A DNA stretch of 64,000 bases from Flavobacterium cucumis. Its GTDB lineage: Bacteria > Bacteroidota > Bacteroidia > Flavobacteriales > Flavobacteriaceae. The number at the start of each line of letters is the position of its first letter. Position 1 is the first letter of the stretch. The DNA is taken from the NCBI RefSeq assembly GCF_900148835.1, contig NZ_FRYK01000006.1, positions 62,001 to 126,000 of the forward strand, in the 5' to 3' direction. The position numbers were made by a program, and so were the translations under genes. The notes beneath the pieces are model-generated. The model saw only the letters and a program-made list of their open reading frames with translations. It had not been told where the DNA came from and made no database searches. Below, in pieces: positions 24,140 to 33,725 of the stretch.

Positions 24140-25057
24140 ATGATAAAAAAAAATACCTATCGCTATTTAATCTTAAATGTAATCTTGAATGTTTTTTGCT
24201 ACGGTCAACAAGACTCTCAATATACACAATATCTGTACAATACATCGCAGATTAATCCTGCTTATGCTGGTTCTCGAGAAACAATTTCGGCTTTTTTACT
24301 GCATAGAAATCAATGGTTGGGTCTTGATGGTGCGCCAAAAACCAATAACTTTTCGTTAAGTTCGCCTTTGAGAAATTCCAACTTTGGATTAGGTTTATCC
24401 TTTACAAACGATCATATTGGACCAACCTCAGAAAATGAAATAGCTTTTGACGTATCCTATTTTATTCCTATAGCTGAAAATTATAAACTAGCGGTTGGCA
24501 TTAAAACAACTGCAAATCTCTTTCATTTGGATGTGAATAAATTAACTATATACGATCCTACGGATCCTCAATTTCAAGCTATTTCAACTGAATTTTCCCC
24601 CAATATTGGAGCAGGACTCTATCTCTCTTCTGAAAAAAATTACATTGGCATCTCCATTCCAAACTTTTTTGAAACCTATAGATACAATGATAATACTATT
24701 ACCATTGCTAAGGAGAAAATGCATTTTTACTTGATTGCTGGGCACGTTTTTCAAATGAATCAAAATTTACAATTCAAGCCCGCTATTTTAACTAAAGTAG
24801 TTGAAGGGGCACCACTACAAACGGACCTTACAGCAAACTTTTTATTTTTTGAAACCTTAACTCTAGGAGCAGCCTACAGGTGGAATTCGGCACTTAGTGG
24901 CCTCGTTGGTTTTCAAATTTCTGACTCATGGTTTATAGGTTATGGTTATGACAGAGAAACCACTCGTTTGCAACGATATAACTCAGGTTCTCACGAGTTA
25001 TTTCTTCGCTTCGAGGTCCTAAAGAAAACAAAAATAACGGCACCTAGATTCTTTTAA
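24140..25057 (+). CDS. PorP/SprF family type IX secretion system membrane protein
   Basis: Outer-membrane beta-barrel of the PorP/SprF family, 305 residues from the ATG at 24140 (GTG at 24122 is less likely because the signal peptide starts at MIKKNTYRYLILN). The mature protein opens with the family hallmark QYTQYLYNTSQINPAYAGSR (about 28-47), continues HRNQWLGLDGAPKTNNFS and ends with a barrel strand DRETTRLQRYNSGSHELFLRFE. PorP/SprF proteins help bring surface substrates with type B C-terminal domains to the cell face, often next to a giant adhesin. Here no adhesin is adjacent; the OmpA-like protein follows after 10 bp. A near-consensus TACATTAG box at 24036-24043 may be the promoter. Confidence 0.93.
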   Translation: MIKKNTYRYLILNVILNVFCYGQQDSQYTQYLYNTSQINPAYAGSRETISAFLLHRNQWLGLDGAPKTNNFSLSSPLRNSNFGLGLSFTNDHIGPTSENEIAFDVSYFIPIAENYKLAVGIKTTANLFHLDVNKLTIYDPTDPQFQAISTEFSPNIGAGLYLSSEKNYIGISIPNFFETYRYNDNTITIAKEKMHFYLIAGHVFQMNQNLQFKPAILTKVVEGAPLQTDLTANFLFFETLTLGAAYRWNSALSGLVGFQISDSWFIGYGYDRETTRLQRYNSGSHELFLRFEVLKKTKITAPRFF

Positions 25058-25067
25058 AATTGAAATC

Positions 25068-26966
25068 ATGAAAATTAAATTTACGCTTTTTATAAGTTTT
25101 ACTTTGTTGTTTTTATACGGTCAACCCAATCGGTTGAAGGCTGCAGATAGAAAATATGAAGCCAATGCATTTATTGATGCGGCTAAAATTTATGAAAGTG
25201 TAGCAGAAAAAGGCTATAAATCGGTCGATTTGTATCAAAAAATAGGGAATGCTTATTATTTTAATGGCGATTTAAAAAATGCGGTAAAATGGTACCGTCA
25301 TTTATTTTCTTTGCATCAAGAAGTTGAAGCTGTATATTACTTTAGATATGCCAATGCACTGAAATCTCAAGAGCAATATGATGAATCTAACCAATACATG
25401 GCTATGTTTTATGAAAAAAATATAGCAACTAAAGAAAATCTTGCGCTCTTAAATAAAGACTACTTATCGGATATTGAAGCCGTATCAGGATTACATCAAA
25501 TTGAAAAAACCAATTTCAATTCGGAATTTTATGACTATGGGCCTTCCTTTTATGAAGACAAAATAGTGTTTACTTCTTCAAGAAGTGATGCAAATTCGCA
25601 TGCTAAAATTCACCAATGGACAAACCAAAATTTCACCGACTTGTTTGTTGTTGCAAAAGACACGAACGGATTGCTAAATCAAGTTTCCAATTTTTCAAAT
25701 GAAATCAATACAAAGTACAATGAATCTTCTCCCGTTTTTACAAAAGATGGAAAAACAATGTATTTTACCCGAAACAATTATAACAATGGTAAGGAGAGAA
25801 AAAGCAGTGATAAAGTAAGTATTTTAGAAAAAATTTATAGCGCACAATTAGTAGACGGAAAATGGACGAATTGTAAAGAACTCCCCTTTTGTAGTGATGA
25901 TTATAGTACGGCACACCCCGCATTAAGTCCCGACGAAAAAACACTCTTTTTTGCTTCAAACAGACCGGGTAGTCTGGGAATGTCGGATTTATACAAAGTA
26001 CAAATAGATGAAAAGGGAAATTTTGGTAATCCAGAGAATCTAGGAGCTGTTATAAATACACCGGGTAGAGAAACGTTTCCTTTTGTAGCTGAAAATAACA
26101 CGCTATATTTTGCTTCTGATGGCCATCTCGGTTTAGGAGGACTTGATGTTTTTGAAACCCGAATGGTAGAAAACGCCTTTGGCATCCCAAAAAATATTGG
26201 CAAACCCATAAACAGCAGTAGTGACGACTTTGGTTATGTTCTAAAAAATGATGTAGGTTTTTTTACTTCTAACAGAGAAGGTGGTCTTGGATTTGATGAC
26301 ATTTACCGTTTTAAAATATGCTATAAACCCCTAATTGGAACTATCGTTGATTACAAAAACAAAAAGGCCATACCCAATGCAAAAATTACTTTGTTTGATG
26401 AGGACATGAACGTAGTAAACGAACTATTTTCATCCCCTTCAGGAGGATATGAATTAAAATTGAAATGTGGTTCAAAATATATCCTAAGAGTTTCAAAAGA
26501 AAATTATGAAACGGAAGAACAAATATTCATCGCCAATAACGCCCCTGAAAAAATACATTTAGAATTGAAACAAAATACTTATGAAATTAAAGAAGGAACG
26601 GACTTAGCTAAAGTATTTGATATTAGTCTAATCTATTTTGATTTAGACAAATGGAATATCCGAAGTGATGCTGCGGAAGATTTAGAAAAAATAATCGCAG
26701 TTTTAAAAGCATATCCAAATATGAAAATCGAAATTAAGTCGCATACAGATAGCAGGCAAACCCACCAATATAATGAAATTTTATCGGATAAAAGAGCTAA
26801 AGCAACACTAGAATTCATGGTAGAAAAAGGAATTGCTGGAGACCGCCTCCATGCCAAAGGATACGGAGAAAACCATTTGATAAACAACTGTTCCGATGGT
26901 ATCATTTGCAGTGAAGAAGAACATCAGAAAAATCGTAGAAGTGAATTTATTGTTGTAAAGATGTAA
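25068..26966 (+). CDS. PorE-like OmpA/PD40 domain protein of type IX secretion
   Basis: 632-residue envelope protein with an N-terminal signal peptide (about 1-25). TPR-like helices cover about 27-130 (ANAFIDAAKIYESVAEKGY, GNAYYFNGDLKNAVKWY), then a beta-propeller of PD40 repeats about 150-415 (YGPSFYEDKIVFTSSR, HPALSPDEKTLFFASNRPG, FPFVAENNTLYFASDG). A carboxypeptidase-like domain follows at about 425-505 (GTIVDYKNKKAIPNAKITLFD), and a C-terminal OmpA peptidoglycan-binding domain about 525-632 (IEIKSHTDSRQTHQYNEIL, LSDKRAKATLEFM). This is the layout of PorE and its paralogues next to PorP/SprF in gliding and type IX loci. It probably anchors the PorP partner to the cell wall. Confidence 0.93.
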   Translation: MKIKFTLFISFTLLFLYGQPNRLKAADRKYEANAFIDAAKIYESVAEKGYKSVDLYQKIGNAYYFNGDLKNAVKWYRHLFSLHQEVEAVYYFRYANALKSQEQYDESNQYMAMFYEKNIATKENLALLNKDYLSDIEAVSGLHQIEKTNFNSEFYDYGPSFYEDKIVFTSSRSDANSHAKIHQWTNQNFTDLFVVAKDTNGLLNQVSNFSNEINTKYNESSPVFTKDGKTMYFTRNNYNNGKERKSSDKVSILEKIYSAQLVDGKWTNCKELPFCSDDYSTAHPALSPDEKTLFFASNRPGSLGMSDLYKVQIDEKGNFGNPENLGAVINTPGRETFPFVAENNTLYFASDGHLGLGGLDVFETRMVENAFGIPKNIGKPINSSSDDFGYVLKNDVGFFTSNREGGLGFDDIYRFKICYKPLIGTIVDYKNKKAIPNAKITLFDEDMNVVNELFSSPSGGYELKLKCGSKYILRVSKENYETEEQIFIANNAPEKIHLELKQNTYEIKEGTDLAKVFDISLIYFDLDKWNIRSDAAEDLEKIIAVLKAYPNMKIEIKSHTDSRQTHQYNEILSDKRAKATLEFMVEKGIAGDRLHAKGYGENHLINNCSDGIICSEEEHQKNRRSEFIVVKM

Positions 26967-26969
26967 TCC

Positions 26970-27614
26970 TTAAGGAGACAAACGTTCTATCTTCCAATCA
27001 AAACCCTCTTGAAGTTGGTAACGAATTCTATCATGCAAACGATTGGGGCGTCCTTGCCAAAATTCTACAGAAACCGGTCTTACTAAAAAACCGCCCCAAT
27101 TTTTCGGTCTTAAAATCTCTTTTCCTTCAAATTCTTTTTCCAATTGTTTCAAATTATTTTCTAAAAATTCGCGATTTGGAATGACTTCACTTTGCGGGGA
27201 TACAATTGCCCCTAACTTACTCCCATCGGGTCGGGAAGCAAAATAATTGTCGGAAAGGGTGGCTTCTAATTTCTCAGCAACACCTTTAATAATAATTTGG
27301 CGCTCAACTGTAGGCCAAAAAAAAGACAAACAAACATTGGGATTATTCAATATGGATTGTCCTTTTTCAGAATTATAATTGGTATAAAAAACAAAACCTT
27401 CTTCATTAAACTTTTTAAGTAAAACAACTCTCGATTTTGGGAATCCATCGGTTCCAATAGTTGAAACTGTCATCGCATTTACTTCATCCGCTGCGTTGAA
27501 TTCCTCCGCTTCATAAAACCATTTGTGAAAAAGATTGATAGGGTCTTCTGGAATTTGATTTTCTAACAATTCGCTTTTTTCGTATGATTTTCGGTAGTTA
27601 CTTAAATCTTTCAT
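26970..27614 (-). CDS. pdxH: pyridoxamine 5'-phosphate oxidase
   Basis: FMN enzyme that oxidises pyridoxamine or pyridoxine 5'-phosphate to pyridoxal 5'-phosphate. It is 214 residues, the normal length. FMN and substrate motifs are visible: RVVLLKKFNEEGFVFYTNYNSEKG (about 62-85), FFWPTVERQIIIKGVAEKL (about 98-116), and the C-terminal WGGFLVRPVSVEFWQGRPNRLHDR with the catalytic arginine region, ending WKIERLSP. It converges with the PorE-like gene, 3 bp apart, with no terminator visible between them. A TATATTTG promoter box lies 20 bp upstream of its start. Confidence 0.96.
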   Translation of the reverse strand: MKDLSNYRKSYEKSELLENQIPEDPINLFHKWFYEAEEFNAADEVNAMTVSTIGTDGFPKSRVVLLKKFNEEGFVFYTNYNSEKGQSILNNPNVCLSFFWPTVERQIIIKGVAEKLEATLSDNYFASRPDGSKLGAIVSPQSEVIPNREFLENNLKQLEKEFEGKEILRPKNWGGFLVRPVSVEFWQGRPNRLHDRIRYQLQEGFDWKIERLSP

Positions 27615-27634
27615 ATTCGTTTAACTTTGGAATA

Positions 27635-27642
27635 CAAATATA
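27635..27642 (-). promoter_or_regulatory. -7 box of the pdxH promoter
   Basis: On the minus strand this reads TATATTTG, a perfect TAnnTTTG. Transcription would start near 27628, giving a leader of about 14 nt. No clear -33 TTG is seen at the usual distance. Confidence 0.6.
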
Positions 27643-27681
27643 CAAAGTGAATGCCTTAAACTGGTAAAACAAATTCTAAAT

Positions 27682-28362
27682 TTAATTGGCGTTTTTAATG
27701 GAAGATGATTTCATTTTGGATATCCAATACGAACTTAGTTCGTCAAAATTAATTGGCTTAGAAGGCTCTTGACGCATTAATTGATTTTGATTAAAAGCCG
27801 CATTTAAAATGGTTTCAATTTGAAAATCTTCATTTACTTCAAAGGGTTGATATTCCGTTTTTAAATCGATGCTGAAAAGCCTCGCCGTTGAGTTGGCCCA
27901 AAAAGCTTTCCAACCGCTTTTGTAATCTTTAATTAAGTCATAAGTAGACTGACCTGTTTGCCTATAAATTAGTTTAACTAAAATCTGACCATCTTTACGA
28001 GATAATTTTTTTAGTTTGGGTTCAAATTCGTCTTCTAAATATTTTTCTACAATTTTAAAATACTTCTTTTTCTCTTTATTCGTCTTCAACTTAGCCATAG
28101 TAGCATTTAGTTGGGTAAGTTTATCCGCAGTCAACTTTGCATAAGGATACACTCTAAAAATTCTTCGTTTTAAGATTAATTTTGCTTTTTTATCTTCATC
28201 TGAATTATAAACATTCCCGGGGGTAAACACTATTTCACGTAACTCAATCGAATATACAATAGAAGAATCTTGAGTAGTCATTTGTAAGGTATCTTTCTTA
28301 CTTTGACCAAATACAGAAAAAGTCAATAAAAAGAATACACTAAAGAGGAAATTATTTGGCAT
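27682..28362 (-). CDS. DUF4294 domain-containing secreted protein
   Basis: 226 residues. A signal peptide MPNNFLFSVFFLLTFSVFG is cleaved near residue 19, so the protein is periplasmic or exported. The DUF4294 core is FRVYPYAKLTADKLTQLNATM (about 88-108), followed by KKKYFKIVEKYLEDEFEPKLKKLSRKDGQILVKLIYRQTGQSTYDLIKDYKSGWKAFWANS. The family is typical of Bacteroidetes and has unknown function. It is upstream of pdxH on the same strand but 67 bp away, with a separate promoter for pdxH in between. Divergent from the M42 peptidase. Confidence 0.88.
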   Translation of the reverse strand: MPNNFLFSVFFLLTFSVFGQSKKDTLQMTTQDSSIVYSIELREIVFTPGNVYNSDEDKKAKLILKRRIFRVYPYAKLTADKLTQLNATMAKLKTNKEKKKYFKIVEKYLEDEFEPKLKKLSRKDGQILVKLIYRQTGQSTYDLIKDYKSGWKAFWANSTARLFSIDLKTEYQPFEVNEDFQIETILNAAFNQNQLMRQEPSKPINFDELSSYWISKMKSSSIKNAN

Positions 28363-28470
28363 GTTTAAAATTGGTTATTTTGTAATGATTGCTAACAAAA
28401 AGTAAATCAAAAGTATTAATTTTATGTTTAATTCTTGCAACAATTCATTATTTTAGCTAAAATTTTTAAA

Positions 28471-29559
28471 ATGAAAGTAAAATCGATACTGAATAAGTCG
28501 TCTATGACTTTTTTAGAAAATTATTTAAACAACGCTTCCCCTACAGGATACGAATCAGAAGGTCAAAAAATTTGGATGAATTATTTAAAACCTTATGTAG
28601 ACACCTTTATTACAGATACTTATGGTAGTGCGGTAGGCGTTATCAATCCGGAGGCACCCTACAAAGTTGTAATTGAAGGACATGCCGATGAAATTTCGTG
28701 GTATGTAAATTACATAACCGATGATGGTTTGATCTATGTAATTCGAAATGGAGGAAGCGACCACATGATTGCTCCTTCAAAAAGAGTTAATATCCATACC
28801 AAAAAAGGAATCGTCAGAGGTGTTTTTGGTTGGCCAGCCATTCACACAAGAGGACGAGGTAAAGAAGAAGGGGCACGAATTGACAATATTTTCATCGATT
28901 GTGGCTGTACGACCAAAGCAGAAGTGGAAGCATTAGGGGTACATGTAGGTTGTGTTATTACCTATCCCGATAATTTTGAAATTCTAAACAAGGACAAATT
29001 CGTGTGTAGAGCCATCGATAATCGTATGGGAGGATTTATGATTGCAGAAGTTGCTCGATTATTAAAAGAAAACAAAAAGAAGCTTCCTTTTGGACTATAT
29101 ATTGTAAATTCTGTTCAAGAAGAAATTGGCCTTCGTGGTGCCGAAATGATTACACAAAGAATCAAACCTAACGTAGCCATTGTTACTGATGTTTGTCACG
29201 ACACCTCTACCCCAATGATTGATAAAAAAATTGAAGGAGATCTTAAAATGGGCAAAGGGCCTGTAATTGCCTATGCCCCAGCGACTCAAAATATTCTTCG
29301 TGAAATGATTGTGGATACAGCAATTGAACATAAAATTCCGTTTCAACGTCACGCTTCATCAAGAGTTACCGGAACTGACACCGATGCTTTTGCATATAGT
29401 AATGGTGGTGTTGCCTCTGCCTTGATTTCGTTACCACTTCGTTACATGCATACCACAGTTGAAATGGTACATAAAGAAGATGTAGAAAATGTAATAAAAT
29501 TGATTTACGAAAGTTTATTAAAAATCGAAAACAACGAAACGTTTTCTTATTTCAAATAG
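28471..29559 (+). CDS. M42 family metallopeptidase (glutamyl aminopeptidase-like)
   Basis: Cytosolic aminopeptidase of the M42 family, usually a large tetrahedral homo-oligomer; 362 residues. Co-catalytic metal ligands are visible in order: GHADEISW (His and Asp, about 70-77), IDNRMGGF (Asp, about 178-185), VQEEIGLRGA (the catalytic glutamate pair, about 213-222), VTDVCHDT (Asp, about 238-245) and the terminal MHTTVEMVHKEDV (His, about 330-342). The ATG at 28471 is chosen over an upstream TTG at 28435. A strong hairpin terminator follows directly. Confidence 0.93.
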   Translation: MKVKSILNKSSMTFLENYLNNASPTGYESEGQKIWMNYLKPYVDTFITDTYGSAVGVINPEAPYKVVIEGHADEISWYVNYITDDGLIYVIRNGGSDHMIAPSKRVNIHTKKGIVRGVFGWPAIHTRGRGKEEGARIDNIFIDCGCTTKAEVEALGVHVGCVITYPDNFEILNKDKFVCRAIDNRMGGFMIAEVARLLKENKKKLPFGLYIVNSVQEEIGLRGAEMITQRIKPNVAIVTDVCHDTSTPMIDKKIEGDLKMGKGPVIAYAPATQNILREMIVDTAIEHKIPFQRHASSRVTGTDTDAFAYSNGGVASALISLPLRYMHTTVEMVHKEDVENVIKLIYESLLKIENNETFSYFK

Positions 29560-29565
29560 ATAAAA

Positions 29566-29594
29566 AAACCTGATAGCTTACAACTATCAGGTTT
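29566..29594. terminator. strong bidirectional terminator
   Basis: Perfect 11-bp stem AAACCTGATAG/CTATCAGGTTT (29566-29576 with 29584-29594) with a 7-nt loop. An A-run on the left and T-rich sequence on the right let it serve both the M42 gene and the convergent guaB. Confidence 0.88.
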
Positions 29595-29637
29595 CTATTT
29601 CTAGTAAACACTACTCACTAAGCACTGACCACTTACA

Positions 29638-31110
29638 TTATCTCGAATAATTCGGAGCTTCTTTTGTAATGGTTACATTATGTGGGTGACTTTCGCCAAT
29701 ACCACTAGCTGTAATTCTAATGAAACGCCCTGTTTCTTGTAAGGTTGGAATATCTTTTGCACCACAATAGCCCATTCCGGCTCTTAAACCTCCGATGAAT
29801 TGTTGCATACTTTCATTTAATTCTCCTTTATAAGGCACACGACCTACAATTCCTTCTGGAACTAATTTCTTCACATCGTCTTCTACATCTTGGAAATAAC
29901 GGTCTTTTGAACCTTCTTGCATTGCCTCAACAGAACCCATTCCACGATACGATTTGAATTTTCTTCCTTCAAAAATAATGGTTTCTCCTGGTGATTCTTT
30001 TGTACCTGCTAAAAGAGAACCTAACATCACACAATCAGCACCCGCAGCAATAGCTTTAGGGATATCACCTGTGTAACGAATTCCACCATCAGCAATAACA
30101 GGAACTCCTGAACCTTTTAACGCTGCAGCCACTTCTAAAACAGCTGAAAATTGAGGAAATCCTACACCTGCTACAACTCGTGTTGTACAAATAGAACCAG
30201 GACCAATTCCAACTTTCACCGCATCAGCTCCGTTTTGAGCTAAATATAATGCTGCTTCTGGAGTAGCAATGTTACCCACTACCACATCTAAATCAGGGAA
30301 TTTTGCTTTTACTGCTTTTAACACATCTACTACGCCTTTTGTATGACCGTGTGCGGTATCAATAATTACAGCGTCAACTCCAGCAGTTACTAAAGCAGTT
30401 GCTCTATCTACTGCATCAGCCGTAACACCTAAAGCCGCAGCTACACGTAAACGACCAAATTTATCTTTATTAGCAATTGGTTTTTGGGTAAGTTTGGTAA
30501 TATCTCTAAAGGTAATTAAACCTACTAATTTATTATGGTTGTCAACTACTGGTAATTTTTCAATTTTGTTTTCTTGCAAAATTCCCTCTGCTTCTTGTAA
30601 GGTTGTCCCTTGAGCAGCAGTTACTAATTTTTCTGAAGTCATTACTTCTAAAATCGAACGCGTATTTACTTTTTCGAAACGTAAATCTCTATTCGTTACG
30701 ATTCCTTTTAAAATTCCGTTTTCATCTACTACTGGAATTCCACCAATACTAAATTCTTTCATTGCCATTTTGGCATCACCCACAGTAGCTGTTAAAGGCA
30801 ACGTAACCGGATCGATAATCATGCCACTTTCCGCACGTTTTACTTTCTTTACTTTAGCCGCTTGTTGTTCAATCGTCATATTTTTGTGGAGAACACCAAT
30901 ACCTCCCTCTTGCGCCATCGCGATTGCCATAGAGCTTTCAGTTACGGTATCCATTGCAGCGGAAACGATAGGAACATTCAACGTAATATTTCTCGAAAAC
31001 TTCGATTGAATACTAACTTCGCGTGGTAAAATTTCGGAATAATTTGGAATAAGCAAAACATCGTCGTAAGTAAGACCTTCGCCAACGATTTTAGTTGTGT
31101 GTGCTTTCAT
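29638..31110 (-). CDS. guaB: IMP dehydrogenase
   Basis: Oxidises IMP to XMP with NAD, the committed step of guanine nucleotide synthesis. The length of 490 residues is typical. The N-terminus [23 protein letters not shown] is followed by two CBS domains (about 95-205), then the catalytic barrel with [11 protein letters not shown], whose cysteine near 308 forms the covalent E-XMP intermediate. Next come [17 protein letters not shown], the flap [10 protein letters not shown] and the terminal [16 protein letters not shown]. It converges with the M42 peptidase at a shared terminator and has its own TATATTTG promoter. Confidence 0.98.
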   Translation of the reverse strand: MKAHTTKIVGEGLTYDDVLLIPNYSEILPREVSIQSKFSRNITLNVPIVSAAMDTVTESSMAIAMAQEGGIGVLHKNMTIEQQAAKVKKVKRAESGMIIDPVTLPLTATVGDAKMAMKEFSIGGIPVVDENGILKGIVTNRDLRFEKVNTRSILEVMTSEKLVTAAQGTTLQEAEGILQENKIEKLPVVDNHNKLVGLITFRDITKLTQKPIANKDKFGRLRVAAALGVTADAVDRATALVTAGVDAVIIDTAHGHTKGVVDVLKAVKAKFPDLDVVVGNIATPEAALYLAQNGADAVKVGIGPGSICTTRVVAGVGFPQFSAVLEVAAALKGSGVPVIADGGIRYTGDIPKAIAAGADCVMLGSLLAGTKESPGETIIFEGRKFKSYRGMGSVEAMQEGSKDRYFQDVEDDVKKLVPEGIVGRVPYKGELNESMQQFIGGLRAGMGYCGAKDIPTLQETGRFIRITASGIGESHPHNVTITKEAPNYSR

Positions 31111-31142
31111 GTTGCAATTTGTAGTTGTTGTTAAATTGCGTG

Positions 31143-31150
31143 CAAATATA
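31143..31150 (-). promoter_or_regulatory. -7 box of the guaB promoter
   Basis: On the minus strand TATATTTG matches TAnnTTTG perfectly. The start of transcription is expected near 31136, with a leader of about 26 nt. The -33 element is not clear. Confidence 0.6.
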
Positions 31151-31223
31151 GTAAAACTTAGGCTAATAATCTATTTCTTTTAAGAATAAATTATGTAACT
31201 TGCATATTAATTTTTCATCTTCA

Positions 31224-33725
31224 ATGAGCGATTCTAAAAAAAATATTACAGGCCTATCCGATTTAGAAGTTTTAGAATCCGCAAAAAAACACGGAACCAA
31301 CTCCGTCGAACATCAGAAAAAAAACCATTTTCTGAACTCCATTTTAGATATTGTAAAAGAACCCATGTTTCTTTTATTATTGACCGCTACCAGTATTTAT
31401 TTCATAACAGGAGATTACGGCGATGGTATTTTCATGGCTTTTGCAATTATTTTTGTTATGGCAATTTCGGTTTTTCAAGAATCTAGAAGTCGTAATGCCA
31501 TTGAAGCTTTAAAAAAACTAACCCAACCAAAATGTAAAGTCATTCGAAACAGTCAATTAATCGAAATTCCAACCGAAGAAATTGTGATAGGTGATTATAT
31601 TCAACTAGAAGAAGGTGCTTTTATTCCTGCCGATGGAATAATTCTCTCTTCCAACGATTTTTCGGTCAACGAATCAATCTTGACAGGTGAATCCTTATCG
31701 GTTTTCAAATCGAATGCATCTGAAGACAAGCAGGTTTTTCAGGGTACGATTGTAGCGTCAGGACTTGCAATTTGTGAAGTAACCGCTATTGGAAGTAAAA
31801 CCCAATTGGGAAAAATTGGTTCTAGTTTGAATGCAATTGAAGAAGAGAAAACGCCTCTGCAAATTCAAATCGGAAATTTTGTTACCAAAATGTCTGTAAT
31901 CGGTTTGGTTATTTTTGCTATTGTTTGGGCAATTAATTATTACAATTCCAGAATCGTTTTAGATAGTTTGCTGAAAGCATTAACCTTGGCAATGAGTGTT
32001 ATTCCAGAGGAAATTCCGGTTGCGTTTACTACATTTATGGCTCTAGGCGCTTGGCGTTTGATGAAAATGGGCATCATTACCAAACAAACAAAAACAGTGG
32101 AAACCCTAGGAAGTGCCACCGTAATTTGCACCGACAAAACGGGAACCATTACCGAAAACCGAATGAGTTTAGCCGAATTGTATCTTTTTAAATCCAATTC
32201 GATAGTGGCAACTTCTCAAAAACTAAATCCGGAAGCAGAGGAAGTCTTAAAATATGCCATGTGGTCGAGCGAACCCATTCCGTTTGATGTGATGGAAATT
32301 GCGATTCATGAAGCCTATTCGAATTTTGAAAGTGAGGACGAGCGACCTTATTTCAAATTGGTTCACGAATATCCTTTAGGTGGAAAACCACCGATGATGA
32401 CCCACGTTTTTGAAAACGAATCGGGTAAAAAAATTATTGCGGCTAAAGGTGCGCCTGAAGCTTTAATCGCAGTGAGTTATTTAACTGAACCGGAAAAAAA
32501 TCAGATTTTAGAGGCGATGAAAACCATGACTAAAAAAGGATTCCGCGTTTTAGGAGTAGGTGTTTCTGACTTTGAAGGAACGAATTATCCAGCAACCCAA
32601 CAAGCATTAAAATTCAACTTCAAAGGATTAGTGGCATTTTACGATCCGCCAAAGCACAACATTCAAACCGTTTTTGAAACATTTTACAAAGCAGGAATTC
32701 AAGTAAAAATCGTTACAGGCGATAATGCAGAAACGACTTCTACCATCGCAAAACAAGTTGGGTTTAAAAATGCGGATAAAGTATTGAATGGTGACGAATT
32801 GATGGCAATGGACGAAACCACTTTACAAGAAAAAGTAATGGAAACGGCTATTTTCACGAGAATGTTTCCAGAAGCCAAACTTAGAATTATTCAAGCACTC
32901 AAAACAAACAACCAAATTGTAGCAATGACGGGTGATGGTGTAAACGACGGACCCGCATTGAAGTCAGCACACATTGGCATTGCAATGGGTAAAAAGGGAA
33001 CCGAAATTGCGAAACAAGCTGCGAATTTAATTCTGGTAGACGACAATTTCGAACGCATGACTGATGCGATTGCTATGGGAAGAAAAATCTATCTCAACCT
33101 AAAAAAAGCCATTCAGTACATTATTTCCATCCATATTCCGATTATTTTAATTGTGTTCATTCCATTAGCTTTGGGTTGGGTGTATCCCAATATTTTTACT
33201 CCGGTTCACATTATTTTCTTAGAGATTATTATGGGCCCAACTTGCTCTATCATTTACGAAAATGAACCTATGGAAGACAATTTGATGTTACAAAAACCAA
33301 GACCGCTAACGACAACTTTCTTTAACATAAAAGAAGTATTGATTAGTATCATTCAAGGATTAGTCATTACGTTCGGATTGGTCTTTATTTATCAATATGC
33401 GGTTGGAGAAAACATGTCTGAAAACGGCACCAGAACCTTGATTTTCTTAACCTTAATTACTTCCAACATCGTATTGACATTAGCCAATCGTTCGTTCTAT
33501 TATTCGATTTTCAAAACGATTCGGTACAAAAATAATTTGGTAGGATTGATTATTGGAATCACCATTTTGTTAACCGTATTGTTATTGTTTGTTCCAGCCT
33601 TTTCTAACTTCTTCTTGTTTGAAATGGTTACTGTTTCCCAAATAGGATTATGTATTTTAGTAGGAAGTATTTCGGTACTTTGGGTAGAAATTTATAAAGC
33701 TTTTAAACGAAGAAAATCGAATTAA
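31224..33725 (+). CDS. P2-type cation-transporting ATPase (calcium-type)
   Basis: Inner-membrane P-type ATPase, 833 residues from the ATG at 31224; an upstream TTG at 31200 gives a poor N-terminus. Motifs in order: TGES near 154 (actuator domain), IPEEIPVAF in membrane helix 4, DKTGT near 303 with the phosphorylated Asp, the nucleotide-binding KGAPEALI, TGDNAETT, and GDGVNDGPAL near 570. The cation motif PEEIP differs from the PEGLP of many Ca2+ pumps but keeps a glutamate. Export of Ca2+ or another divalent cation is likely; Na+/K+ types are not excluded. There are about ten membrane segments. It converges with the HMG-CoA lyase-like gene, overlapping by 4 bp. Confidence 0.93.
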   Translation: MSDSKKNITGLSDLEVLESAKKHGTNSVEHQKKNHFLNSILDIVKEPMFLLLLTATSIYFITGDYGDGIFMAFAIIFVMAISVFQESRSRNAIEALKKLTQPKCKVIRNSQLIEIPTEEIVIGDYIQLEEGAFIPADGIILSSNDFSVNESILTGESLSVFKSNASEDKQVFQGTIVASGLAICEVTAIGSKTQLGKIGSSLNAIEEEKTPLQIQIGNFVTKMSVIGLVIFAIVWAINYYNSRIVLDSLLKALTLAMSVIPEEIPVAFTTFMALGAWRLMKMGIITKQTKTVETLGSATVICTDKTGTITENRMSLAELYLFKSNSIVATSQKLNPEAEEVLKYAMWSSEPIPFDVMEIAIHEAYSNFESEDERPYFKLVHEYPLGGKPPMMTHVFENESGKKIIAAKGAPEALIAVSYLTEPEKNQILEAMKTMTKKGFRVLGVGVSDFEGTNYPATQQALKFNFKGLVAFYDPPKHNIQTVFETFYKAGIQVKIVTGDNAETTSTIAKQVGFKNADKVLNGDELMAMDETTLQEKVMETAIFTRMFPEAKLRIIQALKTNNQIVAMTGDGVNDGPALKSAHIGIAMGKKGTEIAKQAANLILVDDNFERMTDAIAMGRKIYLNLKKAIQYIISIHIPIILIVFIPLALGWVYPNIFTPVHIIFLEIIMGPTCSIIYENEPMEDNLMLQKPRPLTTTFFNIKEVLISIIQGLVITFGLVFIYQYAVGENMSENGTRTLIFLTLITSNIVLTLANRSFYYSIFKTIRYKNNLVGLIIGITILLTVLLLFVPAFSNFFLFEMVTVSQIGLCILVGSISVLWVEIYKAFKRRKSN

